A stretch of DNA of 64,000 nucleotides from Hygrocybe punicea (Eukaryota > Basidiomycota > Agaricomycetes > Agaricales > Hygrophoraceae), in contig OY744466.1 in assembly GCA_963556145.1 (NCBI GenBank), positions 992,001 to 1,056,000 of the forward strand. Direction: 5' to 3'. A program made the translations under genes and the position numbers. This document shows positions 11,718 through 23,711 of the stretch, piece by piece. Under the pieces are notes generated by a model that did no database searches, was not told where the DNA came from, and saw nothing but the letters and a program-made list of their open reading frames with translations. Position 1 is the first letter of the stretch; each line of letters starts with the position of its first letter.

Positions 11718-11846
11718 GTAAGCTGGGGCTTGAGCTGGAGCTGAGCTGAAGCCGTTCCTGAGCAATGGCTCAGCTTGGCTCAGCTAGCCAAAAAAGAACA
11801 AGCTGGTGATAGCCAAGCTGGAGCTGAGCCGAGCTGAGCTGTGGCC
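11718..11846. repeat. AGCT-rich tract, right
   Basis: A run of overlapping AGCTGAGC/GAGCTGG words forms an inverted counterpart of the tract at 10094-10206. It abuts the left end of the 16-kb KDZ element, so that element may have landed beside or inside it. Confidence 0.45.
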
Positions 11847-11857
11847 ACATCATGCTG

Positions 11858-12790
11858 TGACTTATCCCGTGTCAGACCGGCCAACCCAGGTTGACAATGT
11901 TACATTTGGGACGGGCCAGCTAATCTGGGCTGACAAAATAATATTGTCAGGTACCTGATGGGGCAACTCAAGAATGTCATAGTGCTGGTGTTAGATGGGT
12001 GGGCTGAAGAATAGTGTTATCCATGTGAGACCATTGGGCCGAAGTTCTATGGGGGAATCATTACCAATATGAGACCGATGGGCCGAGGTTCTGCTGGGGT
12101 ATTGTTACCCATCTTAGACCGTTGGGCCGAGTTGCTTTGGAAGTATTGTTACCCATCTCAGACCGTTGGGCTGTGTTTCTTTGGAAGTATTGTTACCCGT
12201 CTCAGACCGTTGGGCCGTGTTTCTTCGGAAGTATTGTTACCCGTCTCAGACCGTTGGGCTGAGGTTCTATGGGGGTATTGTTACCCATCTCAGACCGTTG
12301 GGCCGTGTTTCTTCGGAAGTATTGTTACCCATCTCAGACCGTTGGGCCGAGTTTCTGCTGGGGTATTGTTACCCATCTCAGACCGTTGGGCTGAGGTTCT
12401 ATGGGGGTATTGTTACCCGTCTCAGACCGTTGGGCCGAGTTTCTGCTGGGGTATTGTTACCTGTCTCAGACCGTTGGGCCGAGGTTCACAATAATAATAA
12501 TATTCAATGGCTGACAATTGGACAAACACCCCTCCAAATTTCGTCCAGCCTCGGTGTCTCAGCAAGAGCATAAACATCATCTTCAGCAAGGAAATCGGCG
12601 TTGGATCGGCATTGGCGTTGGCATCGGTGTTGGCACCAGCCTCGACCTCGGCTTATGTTTGACCACGTTCTGACATGTTTTGGATTGTGGACTCAGTGCC
12701 CAACTTGGGAAAGAGCCTTTGCATAGGGTGACTGCATATAGAGCATTGTGAATGAATCTCCCGTTCTCGAACAAGATTTTGCACTGGCCT
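11858..12790. repeat. Left terminal inverted repeat of KDZ element
   Basis: It matches 26380-27995 in reverse complement. The outer ~150 bp is unique sequence. Next come about 11 tandem ~45-bp units (12010-12490) around 'ctcagaccgttgggccg' and 'gtattgttaccc'. A (TAA)n-containing spacer follows ('cacaataataataatattca'), and finally an inner ~300 bp that resembles the right side near 26380-26520 ('gcctttgcatagggtgactg' region). The arrays stay open in several frames because the unit is a multiple of three; these frames are not genes. Confidence 0.85.
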
Positions 12791-13019
12791 CGGCCTCGGC
12801 ATATGTTTGACCACGTTCTGAACCCACTCAGTTGGGTGGTCTTGCACTGAGTACATCCATAGTATTTTACGTACAACTTGTTGTCGCAGTAGCCAATTAT
12901 GGGCACGTCAGAATACGCATCACCATCGGAATACACATCGTTATCGGCATTCAGCATAACACTCTTCTGATATGGAATGGATAACTTGATGTCATGAATA
13001 CTTTGTACAATATTATAAT

Positions 13020-13994
13020 TTGATCTAGTATACATTTTCTAAATCGGTGATTGACTTGTCAAGGCTCAACATTGTGTTCAAGTTCTTCTCCAGCACCAGC
13101 TTCAGCCTCGATGTCTCCCATGCGCAGATCTTTAAGTCCTGACAGACATCTTCTTTTTGCTGTTGAACCCAGAACGCATCTTTTGATGGATGCAGTCTTT
13201 CGAAATGCTCGTACTTCCTGCTCCGTTTTGGTAGCCAATTTCGGCAACTCCGATTTTGGCATTGATCATCGGCATTCTGCCGGTTTGTCCGTTCTGGCTC
13301 CTCGAATGATGCTGAGGCTGTATGTAATGCGGATAAACATGGATAAGAATAACTGAGGGTCCACTTACTGATCGAGCACCTGACACCATCCACTTGCATA
13401 TTATTGTCCTCACGTTTGGCAGGGTTGTCGAACTGAAAGACAAAATGATCTGATGTTGTTTCAGTTGTAACTCAGGATCATGATGGTTCAAATAAATACG
13501 ACATACTCCTCGACAACGTTGGTAATGACCGTCTCATTCGACCGCTTTCATCAACATCGGCATCGGCCTGGTCAATGGGAACGAGACCAAATTTGGGATG
13601 TTCTACCCCTTTTGGTTGTTCCACAATCATCACTGACAATGAAGCGGGACCTGTGGATCCCGTAATGAATCTGTTTGAATTTCAATAGTTATGCCAAGTG
13701 AGACCTACTACTACTGGGCCTGGCAATGGGCAAAACCACCCCGCGATTGGAGGGCCCCGCAATGGGACGATTCGGTGATTCGATTGGGAAAGGAAGTGGC
13801 GCTGCAAATATCGGTGGTGTGGGTGTCGTAGCCGAGATATTGTCGGTGTTTGTGAATGGGATGTCCGGGACCTCGGTGGCAAGTTGTGGTGTCGTAAACG
13901 TAAACAACATTGCTGTTTCACAATTCAGGCTGGTATTTTCAATGAAAAATGAACTCTTACCAGGTAAGAGGGGCAATTCCCGAAGCGATTTCAT
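13020..13994 (-). CDS. Uncharacterised KDZ-element gene (minus strand, exons approximate)
   Basis: I do not recognise this gene. Coding-like sequence runs on the minus strand from an ATG at about 13994. The first exon (to about 13720) is rich in Pro, Ser and Thr. After a possible intron near 13683-13720, a second stretch reads 'SVMIVEQPKGVEHPKFGLVP' and then 'DQADADVDESGRMRRSLP'. The Asp-Ala repeat is the protein reading of a GCCGAT minisatellite found across this element. The 3' part (13400-13020) has three competing frames, one ending in an acidic 'GDIEAEAGAGEELEHN' tail. Its place just inside the left inverted repeat suggests cargo of the transposon. Exon boundaries are uncertain. Confidence 0.4.
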
Positions 13995-14321
13995 TGCCGG
14001 TTGCTCTAAGGAACAAAGGTCAATAAAACCTCATAAATTGATGTGTTAGATTACCTACTCTTCAGGATCACTAAATTTCATGATTACTTTCTCAATAAAT
14101 GTGTTTTTGGGCACATGAAGCTGCTCACCTTTGGACCGGGCCATTTTTCAGTCGTTGCCTTTGACTTTGGGTGGGTTAAATTGTCCTCAAGACCGATGAG
14201 TCAATGTTTGTTTGTTTGCTTGAACAAATACCATAATAAGATTATAAATTCGGGTGGCCACACCGATTTTTTCAAAACGACAAACAGTATCCTGAACTCA
14301 ATCACCGTCTCTGCATTCGCC

Positions 14322-16376
14322 ATGTCCAGCACCTCCTACACCCCGAATCTGTCCGCCGAAGACTTCCAGAATCGACTGTATGCAATAAATGCTCGACTCG
14401 CTATCGCTTTACCCTTGATGCCAGGCGAAAACGATCCCGTTCGGTGGGACCACTTTATATACAATATTACTCAGGATGTGGTAAGTTAGTTCACTCATCA
14501 ATGGTTTGCCTTTAATTTAATGATGTTTTGCAAAGCGTTCGGTGGTGGAGCTTTATCAAGCATCACAGCGTGCCGGTTTCCGTATCCACATACCTAGGCT
14601 GTTAATAAGTGCAGCCAGGGAGTATCAGGAACATTATGCCCCGCCGACTGAATTACCAAGGTTCCAACACATTCGGAGGAATGATCCGAGCAATGTCAAG
14701 GATCCAGCCTATGTACCCAGATGGAGCATGCCGGAATTTATGGCGTACGGGCTTTGCCATTCATGGTGGACCAACCGGTTCGGTGAGGGTTTCTTCGACT
14801 GCTCTTTCACCATGCAAACTGGTCTGTGTGACTGACGGATCGGTGGTTCCACATAGTGAAATGTGAACCGAAAGACGTGCAAATCCCGATGATGACGCAT
14901 CCAAAGTTGCCGGTGAACACCAGGAAGGGGAAGGAGACGGGGAAGGGGAAGGGGAAGGGGAAGGGGAAGGGGAAGGGGAAGGGGAAGGGGAAGGGGAAGG
15001 GGAAGGGGAAGGGGAAAGCCAGGGAAGAGTCTGAGATGGAGGAGGATGAGGATGAAGCTGATGACCAGGATGTCGATGTGAAGGAGGAGTCTGAGGACGA
15101 CGACGACTTGCTGGTTTCAGGGACATTGAAACGCCAAGGTCGAGCCGTACCAAAGGGTCGGCAGGCGAAGAAGACAAAATGGGCGATTGACAAGAGTCTG
15201 CTTGCACAAGACCAAGTGAGTAGTTTACATTTTTGACATCAAGTCCATTCAACTAATGTATCTCTCAGTGTTGCAAAAGATGCCGCGACCGATGGCCGAC
15301 TTATACCTGCATCAAAGGCAAGGTCACCGCTTGTACTGAATGTCACCGGGCGAAAGTCAAGTGCATTTGGCCAGAAGATGATGAATGGTCTGGCGTTGGG
15401 ACAGCCGGCCCGAGCCAGAAGAAGTTGAAGACGGTACCAAAGCAAGCACCGGCACCGAGTTGCAAGACCATCCGAAAGGTGACATTGAAGTTGACAATGC
15501 CAGTGGTCCAAGGTCCGGGGCCAAACGCAACTCCATCTATGATGGATATTCGGCCCAAAAAAGCAACCATCCATACACCGAGCCTGAGCCCGAGTTTGAC
15601 ACCAATAAGCTCCCCACTCTCCCCAATCCCTTCTGAACTGCCATCACCAGCGCTTGCTCCCCCTCGTAAACGGGACCAGTTGAAGAAAGCCAAAGGGAAG
15701 GGCAAAGAGGTGGTGAAGGATGGCGAGAAGTCAGCGAAATTGCATATACCGGTTGGATGTAAGCACTTTATTCCTTGTTTTACGATTAATTGACTCGTGG
15801 TGCCTATGTGTAGCTACCGTATACCCATTGGTTTTCCATCCTCAAAGGATGGACGTGCTCGGTGAAATGAGCAGCACCGATGAGCTGGTTAGTGATTGGC
15901 TGGCACTCAGGGCCAGGGTACAAGCATTGGAGGATATGAATGGTGATAGGCTGGCGCTCAGGGCCAAGGTACAGGCATTGGAGGCCGAGGTGCGAGGGTT
16001 GAAATTGATGATGGAGACATTCTGGGTTACGATGAGTCGAGGTCCGCGACATGATTCGGAATCGAACCCACTCCTGATGGAAGAGATGCCGCACCCGGAG
16101 GAGTACGATCCCATTCCCATTCCCATGTGGTTAGCGAGTTGCCCGCATGACCTCCCAGCAGTACGGCAGCAATCCTGGCCGGGCTCCAGCAATGTTCGGC
16201 ACAATTCGGCCCCACAAGAATCTTCGGCCACCGGGGCATCTAGGTCATCGTTGAAAAGAGACCGGTCGACCATAACGCCATTGGTGCCCATTGGGGATGT
16301 CATTAGGTCCCCATTTTTAAAATCTCCATCAAAATCACCAGGGAAGATCCCTGCATCAACCGAATTCTTGTCCTGA
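14322..16376 (+). CDS. Zinc-cluster, coiled-coil DNA-binding-like protein of the KDZ element
   Basis: Five exons join in phase: 14322-14480, 14536-14782, 14857-15215, 15269-15758 and 15814-16376, giving about 605 residues with all introns GT-AG. Residues ~161-190 are a Gly-Lys run encoded by a GGGGAA microsatellite, followed by a strongly acidic stretch. Near residues 256-290 lies a cysteine cluster, C-C-x2-C-x9-C-x7-C-x2-C-x6-C, containing 'CTECHRAKVKC', like fungal Zn2Cys6-type or related zinc clusters. Residues ~430-490 have Leu heptads ('LALRAKVQALEAEVRGLKL'), a likely dimerising coiled coil. The tail is basic and Ser-rich. A nuclear DNA-binding role, perhaps binding the terminal arrays, is inference. 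No disabling mutation is seen. Confidence 0.7.
14939..15016. repeat. GGGGAA microsatellite, about 13 copies, in coding exon
   Basis: A perfect hexanucleotide run inside exon 3 of the zinc-cluster gene encodes Gly-Lys repeats. Length change in six-base steps would keep the frame. Confidence 0.9.
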
Positions 16377-16494
16377 GCTGTATGTGTTTTTACATATATA
16401 TATTCATGTACATAGTAATATTTGGTTGTGATATACCCACATAACGATAGTCTCTGAAGATAAATGTGCTAATATCAACACCAATATAATCGTC

Positions 16495-16800
16495 AAGTCC
16501 AACGCCGATTGCAGCACCGAGAGTTCCACGCCGTGGTCAACGCTGAGTGCAACACCGAGAAGTCCACAACGAGAATTCCATGGCGAGGGAAACGCCGAAT
16601 GGAACGCCGAGCTCAACGCCGCACTCAACACCAAAATCAGCGCCAAAATCAACGCCAAAATCAGCCTGAGAATTCCAAACGCCGATTTTCACATCGAGGC
16701 CAACACCGACTCAATGCCGAGGTCAATACCGATGTCAACACCAATGTCAACACACATGTCATCACCGATGTCAACGCCGAGGTAAATGCCGAGGGTCAGA
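16495..16800. repeat. Degenerate AACGCCGA minisatellite
   Basis: A ~10-14 bp unit ('gtcaacgccgatg' and variants) is repeated more than 15 times between the convergent zinc-cluster gene and the minus-strand gene at 16920. The same word family recurs at 18335-18400, 20340-20395, 21357-21490 and 26515-26765, all inside the KDZ element. Confidence 0.7.
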
Positions 16801-16919
16801 GCCATGATTAAGGTCATCGTCAATGTCGAGGTGATAACAATGTTGTAGCTACCACTGCCTGACTAGTTCTAATGAAGCATACATTTCTAGCTGATGATTA
16901 CTGAACCACTTGCAAGTGT

Positions 16920-19290
16920 TTACCGGGTCTTTTTCCTGGGGCTTCTCCATCCTTTGACATCCTTGCTCATGCCTGATGATTTGTCCCCGACCTTTCTTTT
17001 CTTCTTCTCTTCATCTCCAGAATAACCAGAGGCCTTCCGTTTCAATGAAGTCAACCTAGAAGTTAGCTCGGTGCATACTGATAACAGCCTAGGCCGAATT
17101 TCCGGAAATTTGAGCTTTGTATTCAAGATGAAATCTTCGACAGCAACATTCATTGTTGCAGGATCTGGTTCATCGCTGACAAACTGCCAAAGCCACATGT
17201 CGTGACTCAGGAGGCCGATGCTGAGCAAAACTCCCTCGATGTAATATCGGCTCCGACATGTCCCATCCGATTTGAGATATGGACCTTGCTCCAACCATTG
17301 CAGGTATGTGTTAGCTGCTGAGACTGAGGAATGGATAGTTTTCAGAGCAGTCATTTTTTTATACTTTCAAGTCACCCAAGACGGTGTCGTTTTCGGGAGT
17401 GGTGCCGGCCTATCATCGTCCTAAGTCAAATGTCACATCGGTCAACTCAGAATTCACATTACATAAAAATCACTCACAGGAAGTTTATTTAAAGCTTGTA
17501 AACTGGCCTGATACTCGACATCATCTGATAACGAACACAGGTACCGGAACCTGTCTTCGGGATCATCAATGTCTGGTAGTCTCAATGGTGTTGCAGCAGT
17601 AGGAATATCCTTTGCAGGGACGTCATTCACATCTTCATGGTAAACGCTCCGTTCATCTCCATCACATTTGTCGTCAGATGGGAAATCCTCATAGGCCTTC
17701 CCCTTCCCTTTCCCCTTGTCCCTGTTTTTTCGTCTCGGAGGTGACTTCGTAGTAGTATCAGATGATGAATCCGATTCGGAGTCATCATCGGATTCGTCAA
17801 CTTCACTTGAACGTCGTGTTGGCTTTGATGTTGACCCTCGTTGCCCGCTGAGATTAGAGGCGGGAGATTTGTCGACCTGGCCATTTTTTCCTTTGAAGCC
17901 CCGGAATTCCAATGTCATCTTGACCTTCTTATCGTCCTGTCTCTTGTACCAGAATTCCAGCAGAGCGGTTGCATTTTGTTTCGTTAGTTTTGATGGATCT
18001 CGAAGTTGAAACCCAGCCGGCAAAAACTCCCTTGATATGTATTCGTCCTGATGCTGGCCGATGTCACCCCAAGGCACCGATGCCGAGCTATCACCGGACC
18101 GTATCTCTGTAGCTATGTGAATGATGATTTCTATGATGGCAAAATGACTTACGGTAATGGCAGTTAACGAAGTCCCGGATCAACGTCTTCATTTCATCCA
18201 GGTTGGGTCTGCTCATCCCTGAGAATGCTGGTAGTCTCAGAATACCCTTGTCATCTAAGTGGACCTTTGGCTTTTTGGCCGAAACCGTTTCTCGTTCACC
18301 ATCATTATCCCGGTCATCCAAATTTCCTGTGGTGACATGCCGATGCTGATGACAATGCCGATGCCGATGACAATGCCGATGCCGATAACAATACCAATAA
18401 GATGACCATGTCAATTCAGATCGTACCAGTAGGTAAACTTTATACTCACCCAGTTCCTCGGATGCATATGATTCCCACTCGGTCATCACTGAGCCGTTCT
18501 GCCAATTGGGTTTAGATTTGATGAATGACCTGTTCCCAAGCTCGTCATTGAAGTCATGCCTGTTTTGACACATGTATAAGTCACTGGTTAATGGGTCGAA
18601 AGCAACTGCATACGAAGAAACCAGGACATTCCCTGACATATCGTGAAAGGCTGAGAGCACAAAGACTCTCATGCCGAGATTCCGGTGCATCTGTTCGGCA
18701 AAGTCTCTGATGTATTTCACGGCGTGTTTGGTAGCATTTCTAGTGACATCAGACAACACATCATGTTCAGTGTGCTAAGGACCCACTTTTGTTGGACTCT
18801 TGTGGGAGGTGATCTTGAGTTCCACTCCTCCTTCAATCCCTCATAGTTCTTGAGCTCCTTTTCGGTCAACTGTTCATAAACGGCTTGAAGCCCAGCCTGA
18901 TACTTCGCCATCCAGTCCTTGGAACCTGGAGTTGAATTGGAGAGCTCAGTGACTTTGTCATCTACCTCATCCTTTCTCTCATGAGCTACAACTTTCTTGA
19001 CTGTCCATTTTGTTACATAGTTATGCGTCGGCTTCCGAGTATTTCGATGTCCATTGTTGTAATACCACTCCTTTATTTTCTACAGATGGCCGTGAGCATA
19101 TTTAGGATGCTATGAATGTTTTACTGGCCATATATTCCAAGGGGGACTCAGACCTCCCTTGTGCACCAACAATCTTTTGATGTACCTCTCTCATGATCTT
19201 AACTCGGTCTTTTTTGGCTGCCGCCTGAAAATCTTCAAGTTGGCTTTTGAGCATAGAGAGTTGCTGGGTGGTAAATGTTGTTTCAGGCAT
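16920..19290 (-). CDS. Conserved Agaricomycete mobile-element-associated protein
   Basis: A multi-exon minus-strand gene starts at the ATG at 19290. Coding blocks in order are a helical N-terminus (~19290-19130), then 'KEWYYNNGHRNTRKP' and 'VKKVVAHERKDEV' (~19070-18960), then 'GSKDWMAKYQAGLQAVYEQL' and 'YEGLKEEWNSRSPP' (~18930-18800). These are followed by a block with 'YIRDFAEQMHRNLGMRVFVL' (~18720-18640), 'SELTWSSYWY' (~18430-18390), an acidic/basic low-complexity region (~17860-17690) and a Lys-rich C-terminus ending at 16920. I recognise the block order from abundant, unnamed proteins of mushroom genomes linked to transposons; I know no biochemical function. An intron near 18340-18400 contains the GCCGAT repeat. 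It is divergent from the transposase gene across a duplicated promoter region. Confidence 0.6.
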
Positions 19291-19329
19291 ATTTGTAGCA
19301 GGAGATGATGTGTGGGATGTGTGGGAGGA

Positions 19330-19692
19330 ATTATAGGTAGCAAGTGGTTGACTTTCCCAATTTTGACTACACCCTATTTGAGTATTGGGACTTCATTTTG
19401 ATGCTCCTATATTAGCTTCCTCACCACTTCTAGTCTCTACAACTTATTTGTGGAATTTTAACCGTCCCATTTTCTGTCCGGAACTCACTTAATTGACTTT
19501 TGCTCAAGTGTCATTATAGGTAGCAAGTGGTCGACTTTCCCAATTTTGACTATACTCTATTTGAGTATTGGGACCTGACTTAAATTGATTTTGACGGTCC
19601 TATATTAGCTTCCTCACCACTTTTAGTCTCTACAACTCATTTTTGGAATTCTAACCGTGCCATTTTCTGTGTCTAACTTTTGGTCCAGTGTC
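19330..19692. repeat. Tandem 183-bp duplication in a divergent promoter
   Basis: Two direct copies, 19330-19512 and 19513-19692, both start ATTATAGGTAGCAAGTGGT and share 'gagtattggga' and 'ctatattagcttcctcacc' at equal spacing. They fill most of the gap between the minus-strand gene starting at 19290 and the KDZ transposase gene starting at 19715. They could carry regulatory sites for both genes. Confidence 0.85.
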
Positions 19693-19714
19693 ATCTATCT
19701 CACTCATTGCAGTC

Positions 19715-22700
19715 ATGGTGAAGTCATTCAAAAGGAAGTCTGCTCCTCGTGTCAGCAGGGTGGCATTGAGAGAGGTATTCACCAGCCGTGGATTTCAGAC
19801 CCGAAGACAAGTTGTCCACACCCCTAGCTGCTCGAGTTCATCTCCTAGAAAAACACCAAGGACATCCCAACTTCAAGAAGAGAATGACTTGACCGGAGAC
19901 TTTCATGAATTTGTCCCAAATATTGAGCCTTTAAGAATGCCAGCCAGTAATGTAAATATTATATTGTATTCCAATACTCTAGACTGACAATGACATTTTG
20001 GAGTCATCGAACAATTACATGAAAGAATGGTTGTCCCATCGACCCGAGTATTTAGATTGTATTCTTGCTAGGGAGGCTCAACCAGACAATCAGGCCTGTC
20101 TGAGTTGTTCAATGGCTGAAGGCACATGGAAATGCACGACATGTTTTGGTAACCCAATCTATTGCCAACAATGTTGTGCCGACGTTCATCGAAGGCTACC
20201 ATTCCATTGGGTGGAAAGATGGACAGGGACCTACTTTGCTCCAGCATGGTTGATTGAAATTGGGGTCAAGCTCCACCTGGGTCATGGAGGGTTGGAATGC
20301 CCATCTGTGGAACATTCTGAGGGGTTTAACACTCTTGGAAATGACACCGATGATGACGACAATGCTGACGCCGACGCCGATGCCGACGATGAATGTGACA
20401 CCGAATACACATCGCTGACATTCCAAGGCTTCCCTACCACACCGAACGTCACCGACCAATCGGCTGAAATCATAATGGTAGTGGTAGACAGCTCAGGGAT
20501 CCATCGGCTGGCTGTAAGATGGTGTCAATGTAGTGCCGCTGCTCGGCCCGATTGTCAGCTGCTCGATATCGGCTTATACCTGGCCACATCAAAAAAACCC
20601 CGAACCGCATTTACATTCCAAGTCCTGGATGAATTCCTGATTGACAACTTGGAATGTAAAACGGCCTGCCAGACGTTCCACTCCAAACCGCTCCGTCTGA
20701 CATGTTCACAATTCCCACATACTGTCCCGGTATGTTATATTATTTGAGCCATCGACCTTGTTCAATTAACAAATACATATATACATAGATTCGTTACCGC
20801 GAATTGCTAAGGGTGACATGACAATGGAGAAATCTGAAGGCCTGGAAGTGGAACGGATTGGGCCATCGAAGTGCTCATGAACCTGGGCCCGGACAACTGA
20901 TGGTGACTTGTCCAGCATGTCCGATGCCTGGTGTCAATCTCCCCGATGACTGGAAACCGAAGGAGGAGGATGATGGGATCATCCTCCCAACATTCGTGAT
21001 GGATGGAAATTTCAAAGCCGACCACATGAAGATGCGTCAACCCCTCGATGACATCGCAATCTCCGATGGTCATGGGTTTATGGTTGGGGACAAGAGATAT
21101 ATACAGCACATCAAGGCATCAAAGGAAGTGAAAAGTGTAAGTTTAAGATTGGCGGTTCGATCTTGTTAAGATGTTGAAAGCCTGAACCTTGATAGAAGTC
21201 GACATGCAATGAACATCGGGCGGTTAATCAAGCTAACACCCGAAAACAACATTTGGATATTACTGGCATCAGTGCAGTCGCTTGTGCACATCATGGATGC
21301 TTTGTTCCACACTCCGTGGTTAACTTTCAAAAGGGTGAAAGGTGTGTGAATCATGTGTGCCGATGCCGATGTCATCACCTATGCCTCTGTTCATGCTGCT
21401 GCCAATGCCGATGCCGCTACTGGTGCCGATGCTGATGCCAATGCCGATGCTACATTGACTTCCGATGCTCCTTCTGATGCTAACATGACATGTCATCCAG
21501 ACACATGAACATGGACTATGCAGTCTCAGAAGCACTTAAATATGCATCTGGTTTCAAACAAGTCTTGCTCATCTATGATGTGATGTGCCAATATGGGAAA
21601 TACCTGACCGAGAGATTGACTGAAGGGTCCTATCTGGAGATGCCCGAGGATTTACATATCAAGAAGGCAATCGGCTTGTTTCACATAATGGGACATCAGG
21701 ACCCTTGCTACCCTCGATACAGCCCTCAGTTTATAGAAGGGGCAGGCCAGGTCGATGGGGAAATTTTGGAAACATTATGGTCTCCATTTGACAATATTGC
21801 CAGGAGCACCAGGACTATGACAGCAGCATCCCATCAGGAAATGATCGACGGACATATGAACGACTCAAATTTTAAGAAACTGATCAGAATTGGTTTGTAA
21901 AATGTTGTCATTGTCGGTGATTGCGGCTAACGAAAATCTCAGTGTCGACACTGAGGAAAAAATTTCACAAAGCCACCATCGGGTTAGACAGCAGCCGTTG
22001 TGCACTGGATGAGCTCAAGTCAACAGCGGACAGAAACCTTATTCGGAAGTGGACACAAGAGGAGCAAAGAGCCCAAAAGAACCGAGAACATGACGAGATG
22101 GCGATGGATTTATACGATGCAAAAATAAGCAAAGGTATTCATTTGACATCCAATTGAACAATTTCTGAACTTGTGTCTCAGGTCCGACCAAGGAGGAAAC
22201 AATGTTGGAGTTAACCGTCCGTGAAAAGACCGATGGTCTGGTGAACTGCACTATCGCATGGTTATCCAATGGAGTGAAAATTGAAGAATCACAGTAGGTG
22301 AAATTCTATAAGGAGAGCGCTGAAATTGACCTCTATTGATTTGTACAGAATGTCATTGGCCGATGAAGAGAGAAAACTTGGCCGTAACCCCGGAGCGTCG
22401 GCGTTGCTATCGATGGAGGAAAAAAGATGCCGATTGTCGAACAAAATCACCCGTTTCAACAAATTGTCATCGAAATTTATGGATTCATGTATGAACAACG
22501 AGGATTCAGATTTGACATCAGACACCGATAGATCGGACGATGCAGACAATACTGAACCGGATGTTGAAGACAGTGCTGATGAGGGGGATGACAGCGACAA
22601 TCCTTTTATCAGCTGCCAAAGACAGAGGTACTCTGATGACCGTTCCCCAATCTATACAAAGTTGTGTCTCCCTTCCAACCTCTGTCGATCGGCAGTCACA

Positions 22701-23421
22701 AGCTCTGGGAACAAATTACTTTTTGCGGAATTGAAATTGCGAGAAAGCCAGGCCGCAAACGCTCTCTATCAAATCCGAATATATCTTGGTCACAAAGCGT
22801 TCTTGTTTCGGAAAAACGTTCGACTCGCGGCGGGGACTAAGCAAAAAACAAGAGCATGGAAAGAAGTTTATTCGGTGGAAGCCCAGGTAAGGCACCATGC
22901 ACGGGTTTATCGCTTGGCTCAAAGAACCATGGTTCGCCTTGGAGCATCAAAAGAGATGCTGGCAACCTACCAGTTGCTCCGGAGTGATCAACTCAATGCA
23001 ACAACCGCATTATTGGATCCAAAACAACCGGGGCAACGGAATAGAGCGCTGGCATGGTTTTGGAACATGGATGTCGACCGAGATGTGGCTGGTAATGGAT
23101 GGATGGAAGAATGTAAGCTATCTTTGCGATTTCATGATCCTAAATCTGAAATGACTGGTGCTAGTCTATCGGGTGCATTGGCTCAGGACAAATGTGAATT
23201 TCAGCCGCTGGAAAGAGGAATTTGACAGGGTCAAGCAAGAAATGCGGTGGACTATTCACACATTCAAGAAAAAAGCTGATGAGTGGAGGACTCTTAAGGA
23301 CTCGGTGACCGGCCTTGGAGCAAAAGGAAAACAATGTTATGCTGCAAGGCAGGTGGCTCTATGGGAACAATTCACCACCCAAGCACAGAAGTCATTCGAA
23401 ATTTGTCTAAAACATATATAG
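19715..23421 (+). pseudogene. KDZ transposase with CxC2-like cysteine cluster, one stop
   Basis: The gene starts at the ATG at 19715 with a basic N-terminus. The next exon holds a CxC2-like cluster near 20085-20260 (C-x2-C-x7-C-x2-C-x6-C-x2-C, with 'CQQCCADVHRRLPFHW'). Later exons carry the conserved KDZ core: 'VTCPACPMPGVNLP' (~20900), 'STCNEHRAVNQAN' (~21198), 'AVACAHHGCFVPHSVV' (~21285), 'LLIYDVMCQYGKY' (~21565), 'GAGQVDGEILETLW' (~21740) and 'HMNDSNFKKLI' (~21855). The C-terminal helical region includes 'RGQRNRALAWFWNMDV'. Good introns include 20730-20788, 21138-21197, 21342-21498 and 23114-23165. TGA at 20819-20821 (Arg CGA expected from family context) truncates it. The first intron would be only 31 nt. 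Confidence 0.85.
21347..21498. repeat. GCCGATG minisatellite inside a transposase intron
   Basis: The intron between '...NFQKGER' and 'HMNMDYAV...' is mostly degenerate GCCGATGC units. The intron begins GTGTGTGAA and ends at an AG before the ACACATGAACATGG exon. It is the same repeat family found elsewhere in this element. Confidence 0.75.
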
Positions 23422-23711
23422 AAAATCTGCCAAATATACGTGTCTCCGTGATGCCGTTCAGCAATGTCCCCACCAAATAGAACGTCGGCGCCGAGCTGCA
23501 GTGGCTTTACAACAGAAAATCGGGGCCCATTTGCAAGGGTGTCCTCAACATGTCTCATAAGCGACTGGCATAACAAGATATCGTTATTAGTGTATTAGTG
23601 AGCCTGGCTAGTGACATCTTTCAGAATCGGTGCCGATTGAGTGATACAGTCTATGAAAATTTCAAACACAGATAAATAAAACATTCATCATTGACCTATA
23701 CCGGCTTTCTT

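Noticed and set aside
12069..12573. Overlapping frames of 135-141 residues with Trp/Tyr/Cys repeats
   Set aside because: They are translations of the ~45-bp tandem array, open in several frames because the unit is a multiple of three; the mirror array at 26786-27609 does the same.
14761..15252. Minus-strand 163-residue Ser/Pro-repeat protein
   Set aside because: Antisense shadow of the GGGGAA run and neighbouring exons of the zinc-cluster gene.
18335..18400. His/Arg/Cys-repeat segment as a metal-binding domain
   Set aside because: It is the GCCGAT minisatellite read in an intronic frame between a GTGACATG-side donor and flanking exons.
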